Shown: piece by piece, positions 22,890 to 34,431 of the stretch
How positions within the stretch are numbered: position 1 is the stretch's first letter
Layout of the letters: every line of letters begins with the position of its first letter
DNA from: Neocallimastix lanati (nom. inval.)
Lineage: Eukaryota > Neocallimastigomycota > Neocallimastigomycetes > Neocallimastigales > Neocallimastigaceae
NCBI GenBank assembly: GCA_016946835.1
Contig: JACVTC010000102.1
Coordinates: 367,501-431,500 of the forward strand
Reading direction: 5' to 3'
Length of the DNA stretch: 64,000 bases
Position numbers and translations under genes: made by a program
The notes under the pieces: model-generated
Database searches by the model: none
Seen by the model: only the letters and a program-made list of their open reading frames with translations
Told to the model about the DNA's origin: nothing

Positions 22890-24000
22890 ACAACTCAGTT
22901 TTTCTTAGAGCTAATCCTAAAACCCCTGGATGAGAGGACTCTTTATTAAATTGGTGTAATTAGTTCCAAGTTCCGATAGCTTTATAAGACCTGCTAAAGT
23001 TTCTAAATGGTCTACACATATTTGTAAATCAAAAAAATTCAGATATTTTATCACATAATTATTTTTCAATCTTAGCAAATGACCTCGATTCTCATTACAG
23101 TACGCTTACGGCTGATGAAATGGTAGAAAAATTTATCAATACAGCAAATAATATCGGGAAAGATATTAAGGCTTTCATTCCAACAAATTTAAAAGACTCT
23201 GCTTTTCATTGTCCTTATTACATTAAAAAACTGTTTCATGAAAAGCATATTGCATTTCGAAATATTAAGCCTTACTTTAACTGTGAAAATGTTGATAATT
23301 ACCTTGAATAATTTAATAAATACGAAAAACTTTGCAAATTAATCAAGAAAACAAAGAGTAAATTTCGTTCTGCTAGATATAAGGCTAATATAGTAAAAAT
23401 TGGTAATTATTTTTTGAAAAAAGATTTCAAAAATGGTTGAAGATGTTTAAAAAAAAGGGCTAAACCATCTTATTCATCCACCTCACTTACTTGCATTAAA
23501 TCTAAATTTGGTCAAAATATATCTCTCTTGCTAAGCAATTAGATAGATGGGCTGAAAATTATAAAGATTTAGCTTCTGACCTCTCAGCCTTAATCGTAAT
23601 TTCTGGATTCATGCTTTAAGGAATATTAGTCTTAGATCCTCTGCTTGGAATATCAACGGTCCAATTACAATTGAAGATATCAAAAAAACTATTTCATCAA
23701 TGAAAAACAACAAAGCACCCAGCCCCGATGGTATCCCTATTGAATTCTACAAAGCTCTATTTTGCAATGAAGAATTACTAGAAACACATCCTGCCACTGG
23801 AACTTAAATTGATATTTAATAAAATTTGGTGTTGGTCCTTTCTTAAAAAATGGAACTCAGCTTCTACTGTATCTATCCCTAAGAAAGGTGACCTATCAGA
23901 TTGTAGTAACTATCAAGGTATTTCTCTCATTAATGTTGGACTGAAAATCATTTCAAAAATTATAACAGATAGAATTCTCTCATAGTACAACTTTCTGAAA
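22890..24000 (+). pseudogene. LINE-type retrotransposon fragment, linker and start of reverse transcriptase
   Basis: A 63-codon open piece (23120-23308) and its continuation past a stop (about 23312-23480) read as the region between endonuclease and RT of a LINE: NDLDSHYSTLTADEMVEKFI, then YIKKLFHEKHIAF, then YEKLCKLIKKTKSKFRSARY. Further on, MKNNKAPSPDGIPIEFYKAL (23700-23759) is the classic start of a LINE RT domain. A frameshifted ISKKGDLSDCSNYQGISLIN-like piece follows (about 23875-23940). There are many stops. No endonuclease domain or YxDD motif is seen, so it is 5'- and 3'-truncated. Confidence 0.75.
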
Positions 24001-24164
24001 TACATAGTATTTCTGAGCTTTTTTATTTTTTTTTTTAAACTTTTATTTTTTAATTTTTAATTTAAAATGTACTTTTCATCTACGTGTATTTTTTATAATA
24101 AAATTAATAAATTTATGGAAGTGTATTCTCTTCCCTGTCTAAGAAAAAAAATAAAATATTCCAA

Positions 24165-24915
24165 CCATGTCAAATTACTCATGGACTAAAGAATTAAGGA
24201 CTTTGGATAAGAAATTAAATGGTAAAAGAACAAGTTAAATAAAAAAGTTATTGGGAAAGAGATGTCTTCAAACCCTCAAAGATTAAAAAAGTAATTATTT
24301 ACAAGGAGAATGATTTTGAATTTATTTCAGAAATCAAAGACTTAACATTTCAATATCCTAAGTATCAATTAGGATTCTTTTGGATTTCTCGAATTAGGTG
24401 TGGTTTTAAATTTGACATTAGTATTTCCATTAAAAGAAAAATAGTCTCAGAAGATTGCCCTAAATGTTTCCCATGTTGTGGTGTTAGTGTACCTAGCTTT
24501 TCACATAGGATCTTTATCTGTAAAGAATTGGAAAATTACAGAAATAAATCTTTATCTTTTCTAGATGATCTCTTTTTGAAGTTTGCAATGATAATTGAAC
24601 AAAAATCCTTGTATGTTTCTTTTGATTCGGAAAAAGATTATGATAATAATATTTATTATTTTATATTGAGTGTTCTTCTTGGCTGGTGTTCAATATATGA
24701 AAAAATTAAACTTAATGATGGGGAACAAAGACAATTAGTTGACAATATTTTTAAACAAAGTTCAATTTCGTGGACTGTTCTGTATTTTGTGGGGATTATG
24801 GAGTTTCTAACAAACATAATACCATTAATTTGTTGATCTTTTAGATTGATAATGAAATGGTATTCCGTTGAATCTACTGAATCAACCGTTGCTAAGAGCG
24901 TCGACGTCGAAATAA
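24165..24915 (+). pseudogene. LINE 3' fragment with Cys-rich C-terminal domain
   Basis: Reads FISEIKDLTFQYPKYQLGFF, then ISRIRCGFKF, then DCPKCFPCCGVSVPSFSHRI and ICKELENYRNKSLSFLD. The CPxC..CC..(S/F)SH..(F/I)xC pattern is that of the zinc-binding segment near the C-terminus of LINE ORF2 proteins. The open part 24528-24836 is its continuation. The tail near 24865-24925 (ESTVAKSVDVEIIEM) recurs in variant form at about 26185-26220 (VKSIDIETIRQR), so two copies of the same family lie in tandem. Confidence 0.65.
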
Positions 24916-24929
24916 TAGAGATGGTTTTT

Positions 24930-26345
24930 CACCTTCGGGTGAAAGAACTGATATAGATTCGTTTAATAACACTAATATTGAAATTATTTCTCGCAATAAT
25001 GGATGCGGTGTTATCATATATGAATGGGAAAAGTTAGAAACTATTGCTTCTAACGCACTTTTATAATTTTATAATATATGATATTTTAGCGAGGTGATCT
25101 CATCTACCCCTAACTTTAAAGCTTGTAGTCTTGATGGGATTCCAATGGAATTCTTTGAAGCTTTGATTCCTAGTAAAAGTGATTCAGAAGAATTTAGTAA
25201 AAATAATTGTAATATTTTATCTGGCTTTAAATGGCTCAAATCCTTCATCAATCGTATTATGAATAGTGATTTATTAAAAATAATGGAATAACTCATCGAT
25301 GGTTTCTATTCATAAAAAGGACAATCCTATAGATTGTAATAACTATTGTGGCATTTCTCTTATCAAGAGTGGATTAAAAATTTTGGCAAAAATCATCTCT
25401 AATAGAATCTCTAAATATGGAATTGATAAAGGATTTATTAGATCAGAACAATATGGATTCCGTAACCGAAAAGAATGTATAAGTCTTTACACTTTATTAA
25501 GAATTATATGTCAGGGAAGAAAATTTGAAAATAAAGATATTTATCTTGCTTTTTTAGACCTTAGAAAAGCTTTTTTAAACACTGTAATCATAGATATGCA
25601 TAATATAGAAAAACAATTACAGATTCTTATAGTAGTAATAAAGAGTATAGTGTTGTTAAAAATAATAATAATATTGATAGTGAAAATAAGAATTATAATA
25701 TTAGCGATGGTGAAAACAATAGTATCGTTACTAATAATGTAGTCAATACATCAATTGCTAATAATCGTTTTAATATTAGTAATATTCGGAATAATGAGTG
25801 TATAAATTACATAAAAACATACCTTATTTTACAAACTGGATATTTTTATGTCCTAAATATGAAGAATTTAGACAATAATTTATTCAATATATTGATGAAA
25901 TTTTCATTAATTTTTCATAGATTGTTTGTGAGAAATCAATAAATATTCCTGATATTAATGATGAATATTTTGATGATAATATTAATTTTTATATACTATG
26001 TCTCCTTCTTGGCTGAAATGAAGTATATAAAATCTTAAAGATCGGTTCGGGGGAATATTTAATGATTTCGGGGGAAAGAATTCATTTTATTAATAATATC
26101 TTTCAATCACTTTCGAAATAGTCTTTTGGCTTGCGAAATTCTTTACTAATGCTATATCTATTGTGATTTGTGATTTTTGCACCTACTTTTGTCAAGAGCA
26201 TCGACATCGAAACGATAAGGCAAAGAAGATAATATGATATGGATTCAAATGATAATTTTTATTTTTATCCATATGGAGTTATCATTGAAGAATAGGAAAA
26301 GTTAGAGGTCATTTCACCATTTCATCGTATCAATGTAAAAAATTT
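24930..26345 (+). pseudogene. Second LINE copy, reverse transcriptase and C-terminal pieces
   Basis: Open pieces at 25094-25288 and 25299-25740 read SSTPNFKACSLDGIPMEFFE, then GLKILAKIISNRISKYGIDK, EQYGFRNRKECISLYTLLRI and LAFLDLRKAF. This is the conserved series of LINE RT motifs up to the one before YxDD. Then the sequence turns into low-complexity Asn/Ile and jumps to a C-terminal piece (about 25818-26110: IPYFTNWIFLCPKYEEFRQ, then NIPDINDEYFDDNINFYILC). The catalytic YxDD motif is absent, and stops at 25289, 25743 and later break the frame. It is a dead internal-deletion copy. Confidence 0.8.
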
Positions 26346-26832
26346 TATTTTTATGTATTTTTTTTAATAAATATTATTAAATAAAGTTTATTCCCAGCAT
26401 AAAAAAAAAAGTATTTATAGTATATAAAACGATTAATTATATATATAATTAAGTCAATTTTTTTCTATGTATAATGAATTATAAATATTAAAAGAAATTT
26501 TATTTTATAATTAATATTTAATAAATATTAATTATAACTAATATAAGTTCATTGATTATTGTGAAACATAATTCCATAACAAATATAAGAAAAATATTAT
26601 AAGGAAAAATTAAATAATTCTATAAAAAAAAAAAAAAGAAACAAAGAAAAATATTTAAATGAATTATAGTTAAATATACAACAATGTTAACAAAAATAGA
26701 TTAGTATATAAATATAAAAAAATTTAATTAAAAATGAAATTTTTGAATATGTATATTAAATCTCATAGTATGTTAATAATTTAAATTGCCTGATTTTAAA
26801 TATTCGACTTATTTTAAATGAAGAAGAAAAAA
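26346..26832. other. AT-rich spacer between LINE remnants and satellite
   Basis: Poly-A and AT repeats only; no feature supported. Confidence 0.6.
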
Positions 26833-27810
26833 TAAAATAAAATAAAATAAATAAAATAAAATAAAATAAAATAAAATAAAATAAAATAAATAAATAAAAT
26901 AAATAAAATAAAATAAAATAAAATAAATAAAATAAAATAAAATAAAATAAAATAAAATAAAATAAAATAAAATAAAATAAAATAAAATAAAATAAAATAA
27001 AATAAAATAAAATAAAATAAAATAAAATAAAATAAAATAAAATAAAATAAAATAAAATAAAATAAAATAAAATAAAATAAAATAAAATAAAATAAAATAA
27101 AATAAAATAAAATAAAATAAAATAAAATAAAATAAAATAAAATAAAATAAAATAAAATAAAATAAAATAAAATAAAATAAAATAAAATAAAATAAAATAA
27201 AATAAAATAAAATAAAATAAAATAAAATAAAATAAAATAAAATAAAATAAAATAAAATAAAATAAAATAAAATAAAATAAAATAAAATAAAATAAAATAA
27301 AATAAAATAAAATAAAATAAAATAAAATAAAATAAAATAAAATAAAATAAAATAAAATAAAATAAAATAAAATAAAATAAAATAAAATAAAATAAAATAA
27401 AATAAAATAAAATAAAATAAAATAAAATAAAATAAAATAAAATAAAATAAAATAAAATAAAATAAAATAAAATAAAATAAAATAAAATAAAATAAAATAA
27501 AATAAAATAAAATAAAATAAAATAAAATAAAATAAAATAAAATAAAATAAAATAAAATAAAATAAAATAAATAAAATAAAATAAAATAAAATAAAATAAA
27601 ATAAAATAAAATAAAATAAAATAAAATAAAATAAAATTAAATAAAATAAAATAAAATAAAATAAAATAAAATAAAATAAAATAAAATAAAATAAAATAAA
27701 ATAAAATAAAATAAAATAAAATAAAATAAAATAAAATAAAATAAAATAAAATAAATTAAAATAAAATAAAATAAAATAAAATAAAATAAAATAAAATAAA
27801 ATAAAATAAA
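26833..27810. repeat. (AAAAT)n pentanucleotide satellite, about 980 bp
   Basis: Near-perfect AAAAT repeat over almost a kilobase, with a few 4-bp units (near 26850-26930 and 27570) and two A-to-T variants (about 27637 and 27755). The minus-strand open frame of 468 codons across it is just the repeat read as FILFY and is not a gene. Confidence 0.97.
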
Positions 27811-28115
27811 TAGTAGAATATGAATATAAAGTACAGATTGAATAAAATAAAATAAAATAAATAGTAGAATATGAATATAAAGTACAGATTGAATAAAATA
27901 AAATAAAATAAATAGTAGAATATGAATATAAAGTACAGATTGAATAAAATAAAATAAAATAAATAGTAGAATATGAATATAAAGTACAGATTGAATAAAA
28001 TAAAATAAAATAAATAGTAGAATATGAATATAAAGTACAGATTGAATAAAATAAAATAAAATAATAGTAGAATATTAAATATGAAAAGTACAGATTGAAT
28101 AAAATAAAACAAAAT
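27811..28115. repeat. 51-bp tandem repeat, six units
   Basis: Units start TAGTAGAATATGAATATAAA at 27811, 27862, 27913, 27964, 28015 and 28065. Each holds a 34-bp unique core ending GTACAGATTGAA followed by three or four AAAAT units. The first five are almost identical and the last is altered. The array grows directly out of the pentanucleotide satellite. Confidence 0.95.
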
Positions 28116-28293
28116 AAAAAAAATGAAATAAAATAAATACATATATATTTTTTTTTTTTCAACTAATGTTAAATGAAAAAAATATATATTCAAAAATAAA
28201 ATTATTTACTAATCAAAATATAAAAATTACAATAAAAAAGAAAAATAAAAAAATAAAATATATATATAATTAATTCTTTATAAAGTTTGAATT

Positions 28294-28489
28294 TGTTAAG
28301 AGTTATGAATTTATGGTTTATAATTATGTCAACTTTATTAATATATTTTATGATAAAGAGTTACTAGCACTTAATTATTCTAAATTAAATGCTTTTATAT
28401 TAATACATTGTGGCTTATATATTATTTATATTACAATATGTTTCAATACATTTGAAGCTTATTTTTCATACATTTCACATATTCTAACA
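28294..28489 (-). mobile_element. Solo LTR with 5-bp target duplication
   Basis: It starts TGTTAAGAGTTATGAATTTA and ends CACATATTCTAACA. GAATT flanks it on both sides (28289-28293 and 28490-28494), a clean 5-bp target-site duplication. On the minus strand it matches the LTR at 17838-18034. The 88-codon open frame through it (28313-28576) is not a gene. Confidence 0.85.
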
Positions 28490-28494
28490 GAATT

Positions 28495-29280
28495 TAATTT
28501 ATTTAATAAACATAATAATTTAACTGAAATCCATATTAAAAAAAATTATTTTTTTATCATTTTGATTATTCTTAATTGAAGAATTAATTATAAATTTCAA
28601 AATTGATAATTGAAATAAACTTTAATTATAATTTTACCTATTCTGTTATTGTATAAAAAATAATTTCTCCAGAAAAAATAAAGGAATAAAAAAATAAATT
28701 TATTTACTAGTCAAAATATAAAAATTAATATAAAAAAGAAAAATAAAAAAATAAAATATATAATATAATTAATTCTTTATAAAGTTTGGTTTTAATTTAT
28801 TTAATTAACATAATAATTTAACTGAAATCCATATTAAAAAAATTTTTTTATTTTATCATTTTATTCTTAATTGAAGAATTAATTATAAATTTCAAAATTG
28901 ATAATTGAAATAAACTTTAATTATAATTTTACCTATTCTGTTATTGTATAAAAAATAATTTCTCCAAAAAAAATAAAGGAATAAAAAAATAAATTTATTT
29001 ACTAGTCAAAATATAAAAATTATGATAAAAAAGAAAAATAAAAAAATAAAATATATAATTATTCTTTATAAAGTTTGGTTTTAATTTATTTAATTAACAT
29101 AATAATTTAACTGAAATCCATATTAAAAAAATTTTTTTATTTTATCATTTTATTCTTAATTGAAGAATTAATTATAAATTTCAAAATTGATAATTGAAAT
29201 AAACTTTAATTATAATTTTACCTATTCTGTTATTGTATAAAAATTAATTTCTCCAGAAAAAATAAAGGAATAAAAAAAAA
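28495..29280. repeat. About 290-bp direct repeat, three copies
   Basis: The segment AACATAATAATTTAACTGAA onward, through TTGAAGAATTAATTATAAAT and CTATTCTGTTATTGTATAAA to TCTCCA(G/A)AAAAAATAAAGG, occurs starting near 28508, 28806 and 29096. Copies 2 and 3 are near-identical; copy 1 adjoins the solo LTR. Confidence 0.85.
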
Positions 29281-29770
29281 GTTAAACTACATTAAGTTTT
29301 TTGGATAATGAAATTAATGTTAATTAAAAAGAAAATATAATTAACTTAATTTTAATTTATATTATTTCAACCAATGATTTATCTAGAAAAATTATTTATA
29401 ATATTAGTTTTTTTTTTTTTTTTTTTTTTTTTATAATGATTAATATAAATTTTTGTTAAATTAATTATAAATGACAAATAAAAAAATATTTTAAAATTTT
29501 AATTATTAGAAAACCTTAATAAAATAAAAGATATTTATTATTAAATTATTACAAATAATATTATTATTATTAAAATATAACTTTTTAAAAAAATATTATT
29601 TTTAATAATTATAATTTTTAATAATTTTTTAGAAAGTTATGTAGCTTTATCTAATATTTTTTATAGTATATTAAAAAGAAAATAAAAAATTAATATAATA
29701 AATAGTAAAAAAAAAAGAAAAGAAATAAAATAAAATAATAAAAGATGTTTTATATATTTAAAATTTTATT
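29281..29770. other. AT-rich 5' flank of the receptor gene
   Basis: Includes a poly-T run at about 29409-29432. No distinct promoter element can be singled out. Confidence 0.5.
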
Positions 29771-32677
29771 ATGATTATTCGAACAATTTCTATATTCCTA
29801 ATATTATTAATAAAAATAAGTAATTTATATATTATATAATTTAGCAAAAAAAAAATAATAATAAAATTAAAATAAAATTAAAATTAAATATTATAATGAT
29901 ATCATTTTTATATGTATACTTATTATTATTTCATTTTAATATTTAAATTGATACAGAAATTAATATAGCAATAACAATAAATGCAGTAACAAATGCTTCC
30001 AATATTAATGATGTTTATTTGAGATATGTTGAGGAATTCAAAACATTCTCAAAAAAACATAATCTAAATATTACATTTAACTTAAATCTTTTAACTAGTG
30101 AAAATTTCACTGTTGGAGTGAAAGATTATGAATTTTTCTTAGATAATTTAATTCAAAGAAAGTCCACAAAATATGATATATATTTCTTTGATAATATTTT
30201 TACCTTTAAATATGGACCTTCTTTTGAAAATTTGGAAAAATATATTTCAAAGGAAGAAATGAATTTATTTAATTATAATATTATAAAAAATACATGTATG
30301 TATAACGGAAATTGGGTAGCATTGGTAATATACAATTATTATTACTAAATAATAAAATAATTGTTTTAAAAAATTCTTTTACATTCATAAAAGTATATAA
30401 ATAATTATAAATTGTACTCTAATGAATATAAATAAATATATATAAATCAAGCCTGCTAAAGTTGATAGTTCATTATTATATTACAATGATAAATATCTAA
30501 ATAAATACAATAAAACTGTACCTGAAACATGGAATGAATTATTAGAAACAGGAAAATACATTCTAAATGAAGAACATAATAGATATAATAATACCGATTT
30601 TATTGCTTACAATGGAATGCTTTCGTGTAATTATTAGATTCATTTACAAATTAAATTTAAATAAATAAATATTTAAATTGTGTAGATACATTTAATTAAT
30701 ATTTTAATATAATGATATATATATAGATATATATGTATAATTAATAAGTTATAATTAATTAATAATTAATAAAATAATTTTTATTTTTTATAAAATTTCT
30801 TTTAGATGAAGAAATGGGTATGTGCTCTCTTTACGAATTTATATATTCTTTTAGAGATTATTCTGAATCACCATTTCCGGATATACATAGTTCCGAATTT
30901 AAAGAATCTATTAAAATGATAAAAAAAATTAAAAATGAAATTTCTTCAGGTAATACAACTATTAAAGTCCTATTTATTTTTTAAACAATATATAAAAAAA
31001 AATATTTATTTTATTTTATTATATTTTAAATTTTTAATTATAATATAAAAAATTTATCATTTATATATATATATATATATTATTAATATTATCTTATATT
31101 TATATATGTTCAAATATTTTAAAAACTTTAATAAAGATAAGGTTTTTCAAGCTCCAGGAGGATATACAGAAGTGTTATTTAAAAATGGGAATTTTTTATT
31201 TCAAAAATTTTGGTATGTTCCCTGGTTAAATTATAATTTTACTTTACTTCCTGGTAAAAAAAAGGGAATTTCTGGATCTACTCTTGGAGGATATAATGTA
31301 AGTATAAATAAATTTATTAATGAAGAAAGAAAAAAAGCAGCAGCTACTGTGTTGAGGTTTATAGGGTCTTTAGAAATGCAAAAAAAAATAATAAATGAAT
31401 ATGAATTTTTAACATCTATCTCAAGTCTCTATGAAGATAAAGATGTTTGCAGCCATATGAATTGTGAATTGTTAAGGAATATTCAATTTGTTGCAAGACC
31501 AACTGTGAATTCATCAGATTACAGTAAATATTCAGAGCAATTTAGAAATGCTGTTTTTAAATATATTTATGGAGATGATGATGATTTATCTACAGTAATA
31601 AATGAAATAGAACACTTAACAAAACCATATTATATTACTATTAATCCCAAAATGAATTTATGCTTATTTATTATTACCATTCTTACATTTTTGTCTTCGA
31701 TCCTAATGATTTTTTCATTAATATTTCTTTTTAAGGAAAAATTTAAGGCCAATTTAAAATTCTTACCGACTGATTTTTGGATACTTTCAATAATTGGAGC
31801 AGTATTAATTATGAATTCCTTTTATTTGAATATTGGGAAAATAAATATTTTAAAATGCTTTATTAAATCATTGATATTAATAATTGGATTTGATTTCAAT
31901 ATGATTCCTATTTTATATAAATTGTTGGTAAATTTTCCAATTGAAAATAAATATTCAAAATGGATAGCTAAAAATAAACTTATCTTTTTTTCATTATTTA
32001 TCATATATGATATAATCATTATTGGTATTACTTTAATTTCATCTTCATTATATATTAATAGAATTTTAACAAAGGACGGTGTACCATTTGATATATGTAA
32101 ATTAGGACTCATTGGATATCATTTAATTCTATTGACCCTAATTTTAAAAGGATTAATTTCTTTCATTATGATAATATTTGTGTTCCTTGAATGGCATCTT
32201 GAACAAACAATAAATGATATAAAATTCACTTTATCTGCAATTACAGTAGATATTCTCTGTTTTATTATTATATTCATCATGATATTTACAAATTTCAAAT
32301 ATAATTATTATATTGTTTATCAAAAAATATTATCAATTATTCTCTATATATTTTCTTTTTCAAATTATATTTTCCTGTATCTAATAAAAATTATTAAGCT
32401 TTACATAAAAAATGATAATTATTACGTCAGGAATAACGTTAATGAATACTATAAAACAAATGGTCAAAATGATACAGAAAATTCAACAAATATAATAGAA
32501 ACAATAGAAACAGATTCCAATATTGAAAATTATTACAATAATAGAGTAGCAAGATCATCTTTTGATAGTGCAATTCAAAGAATGATAAAATGTCATTATC
32601 AAAGTAAAATAGAAAATCATGAGGGACCAACAAGTAAATTTCAAGCACCTCGTAATAATACATTTTACTCGAATTAA
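29771..32677 (+). CDS. Class C GPCR-like seven-helix receptor with bacterial-type solute-binding ectodomain; five exons
   Basis: Proposed exons are 29771-29819, 29957-30324, 30452-30626, 30806-30949 and 31137-32677. All introns are GT..AG and the join gives 758 residues in one frame. Exon 1 supplies a signal peptide (MIIRTISIFLILLIKI). Residues about 17-410 resemble an extracellular periplasmic-binding-protein-like domain: YDIYFFDNIF, NGNWVAL joined across the intron to PAKVDSSLLYYNDKYLNKY, TWNELLETGKYILN, GMCSLYEFIYSFRD, KFWYVP and GKKKGISGSTLGGYN. Seven hydrophobic helices follow (about 419-665), then an Asn/Thr/Ser-rich cytoplasmic tail of about 90 residues. Receptors joining a bacterial-type binding protein to a class C-type 7TM domain are known in anaerobic fungi and relatives. 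A role in sensing extracellular solutes at the plasma membrane is inference; the ligand is unknown. Codons are strongly AT-biased, unlike the esterase genes. Confidence 0.8.
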
Positions 32678-33899
32678 TATATATATATATATATATTTTA
32701 TAGAATAATATTAAAATTCAAATAATTATAATACATATATATGTATATATATATAATTTATTAATATTTCAAATTTAACAAAGGAATATATTTATATTTA
32801 TTATATTTATACCTTTGTTAAATTTGAAATATTGATTGTAAAATTATAATGAAACAATGTAATGATTTAATTTATAATATATAAATATATATTTATATGT
32901 TAATTTTTTTAATTCTTTTTTGATTATTATATTTTTGTAATAAATATAAAAATATAGAAATATTAAATAAATTATTTAAAATATTAAAACTTTTACATGT
33001 TTAATTTTAAATTTATTTTTCTAAAATTATATATAGTACAATATTTATATATTTATTGTAAATATAATTTTATTTACTATAATATCTAGTGAATTAATAT
33101 AAATTATATTTCAAAATATTTATAGTTTTTAATAATTGTACATTTATATACACAATTTATGTTTACAATAATTATAATTAAATACTCCTATATAGAAATA
33201 AATTTTCTATATTACATCATTTTTACATTTTTTTATTTTTTATCAAGCTGTTATTTTAAAAAGTTCATTTACTAATAGTTGTCCATTATATTGTAGGAAT
33301 TACTATATAATAGCAATAAATCTATATTTCAATTTCAATTCATGCTAAATATTTATTAAGAAATAAATTGAAAAGTAACAGAAGTTGTTGAATTAAATAA
33401 CAAAAATAATAAAAGCATCAATATATATATGACAAATAAATATAATATATAAAAGGAAATAATTATTTTATTAATTTGTTTTTTTTTTTAGTATATATTT
33501 TGGTTCATGTTATCTGTGATAAATAATGTTCAAATTAATTTATTGTTTATATTTTATCATGCATTCCTTTAGTAAAATACAGTATCTATAAATATTTACT
33601 ATTAAATATATTTTCACGAATAACCATGTATGGTAATATATGGTAACCTTAACCTTTCAAAAACTAAAATTTTATAAGTTTAATATTATAATTAAAAAGT
33701 ATTTACATATAACTCGGAATATAATACTATAGTATAAAATGAAATGATTTTTTGCACAATACTAATAATAAATACCATAAAATATAAATATCCATATAAT
33801 ACAGTTGCCAATAATAGGTGGCAAGTGTTATTAGAAATGACTTTAAACATAGTTAAATAGGCTTATTACAAACAATAAAACATCTCTTACGATTACTAA
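32678..33899. other. AT-rich intergenic region with a 22-bp inverted repeat
   Basis: AATATTTCAAATTTAACAAA(GG) at 32763-32784 pairs exactly with 32812-32833 around a 27-nt AT loop, about 90 bases after the receptor stop codon. A terminator role is not established for fungal genes; it may be a small foldback element. The rest, including moderately complex sequence near 33600-33890, holds no supportable gene. Confidence 0.55.
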
Positions 33900-34431
33900 A
33901 TGTTTACAATTCAAAATATTTTAGAAGTATTTCTGTTTATTATTCTTTATTTCCATTTTGTCAATACACAACCCACTATGAGCAAAGAGGACTTATTGAA
34001 AATCAAGAACAAATATTACGTTAGCCTCTATTGTAAAAATGATATTGGCGTTGAAACGGATTTCATCTACGAAGAAGAAACTGTCGATATTCCAGATGAG
34101 CACCTGTGACGACAAATAAATACAACATTACAATTGCCACGGCATAGAGTGCGACTTCGAGTCCGATTGCTTGTCCAATAAATGTATAAATAAGCATTAT
34201 ATATATAATGAAAAGGAACCGATAACTCACTTCGATGACATTTATATGCCTCCTAAATTTATTATAAAGGTGAGTTCTTATATATATAGCAGTAAAACAT
34301 GAGGATGTCAATGCGAATGTAACGATGTAAATTCTTCCAAAAATAGTAACGACAATTGTACACTACTACTTTTTGGGCCTCCTTGTTTTGAAGGCAGCAC
34401 AAATAATACCCCTATATCCAGTATTTATTAA
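33900..34431 (+). pseudogene. Broken gene for a small Cys-rich secreted protein
   Basis: The ATG at 33900 opens a hydrophobic signal-like leader (FLFIILYFHFVNTQ) and stays open to EEETVDIPDEHL (34106). A one-base shift then continues in another frame as CDDK, stop, IQHYNCHGIECDFESDCLSN and KCINKHYIYNEKEPITHFDD. After a TGA it reads GCQCECNDVNSSKN, then NCTLLLFGPPCFEGSTNNT, to a TAA at 34429-34431. One frameshift and two stops (TAA near 34120, TGA near 34302) mark it as dead. The Cys spacing (C-x5-C.., DC-x4-C) looks EGF-like or disulfide-knot-like. I recognise only the general style of chytrid and anaerobic-fungal secreted Cys-rich proteins. Confidence 0.55.

Noticed and set aside
27811-28115. 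CRISPR-like look of the 51-bp array
   Set aside because: The 'spacers' between cores are the same AAAAT units each time, so it is a satellite.
26756-28162. 468-codon minus-strand open frame (FILFY repeats)
   Set aside because: It is the AAAAT satellite translated; composition is fully explained by the repeat, with no start context or domain.
29896-29946. Alternative receptor start at the ATG at 29896
   Set aside because: It is in frame with the ectodomain but meets a TAA at 29944. The ATG at 29771 with an intron 29820-29956 gives a good signal peptide and a clean frame.
32763-32833. Inverted repeat after the receptor gene as a transcription terminator
   Set aside because: Hairpin terminators are bacterial; in a fungus this is more likely a small foldback sequence.
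34063-34311. 82-codon minus-strand hydrophobic open frame
   Set aside because: It lies antisense to the Cys-rich pseudogene, whose plus-strand reading has conserved-looking Cys patterns and a leader.
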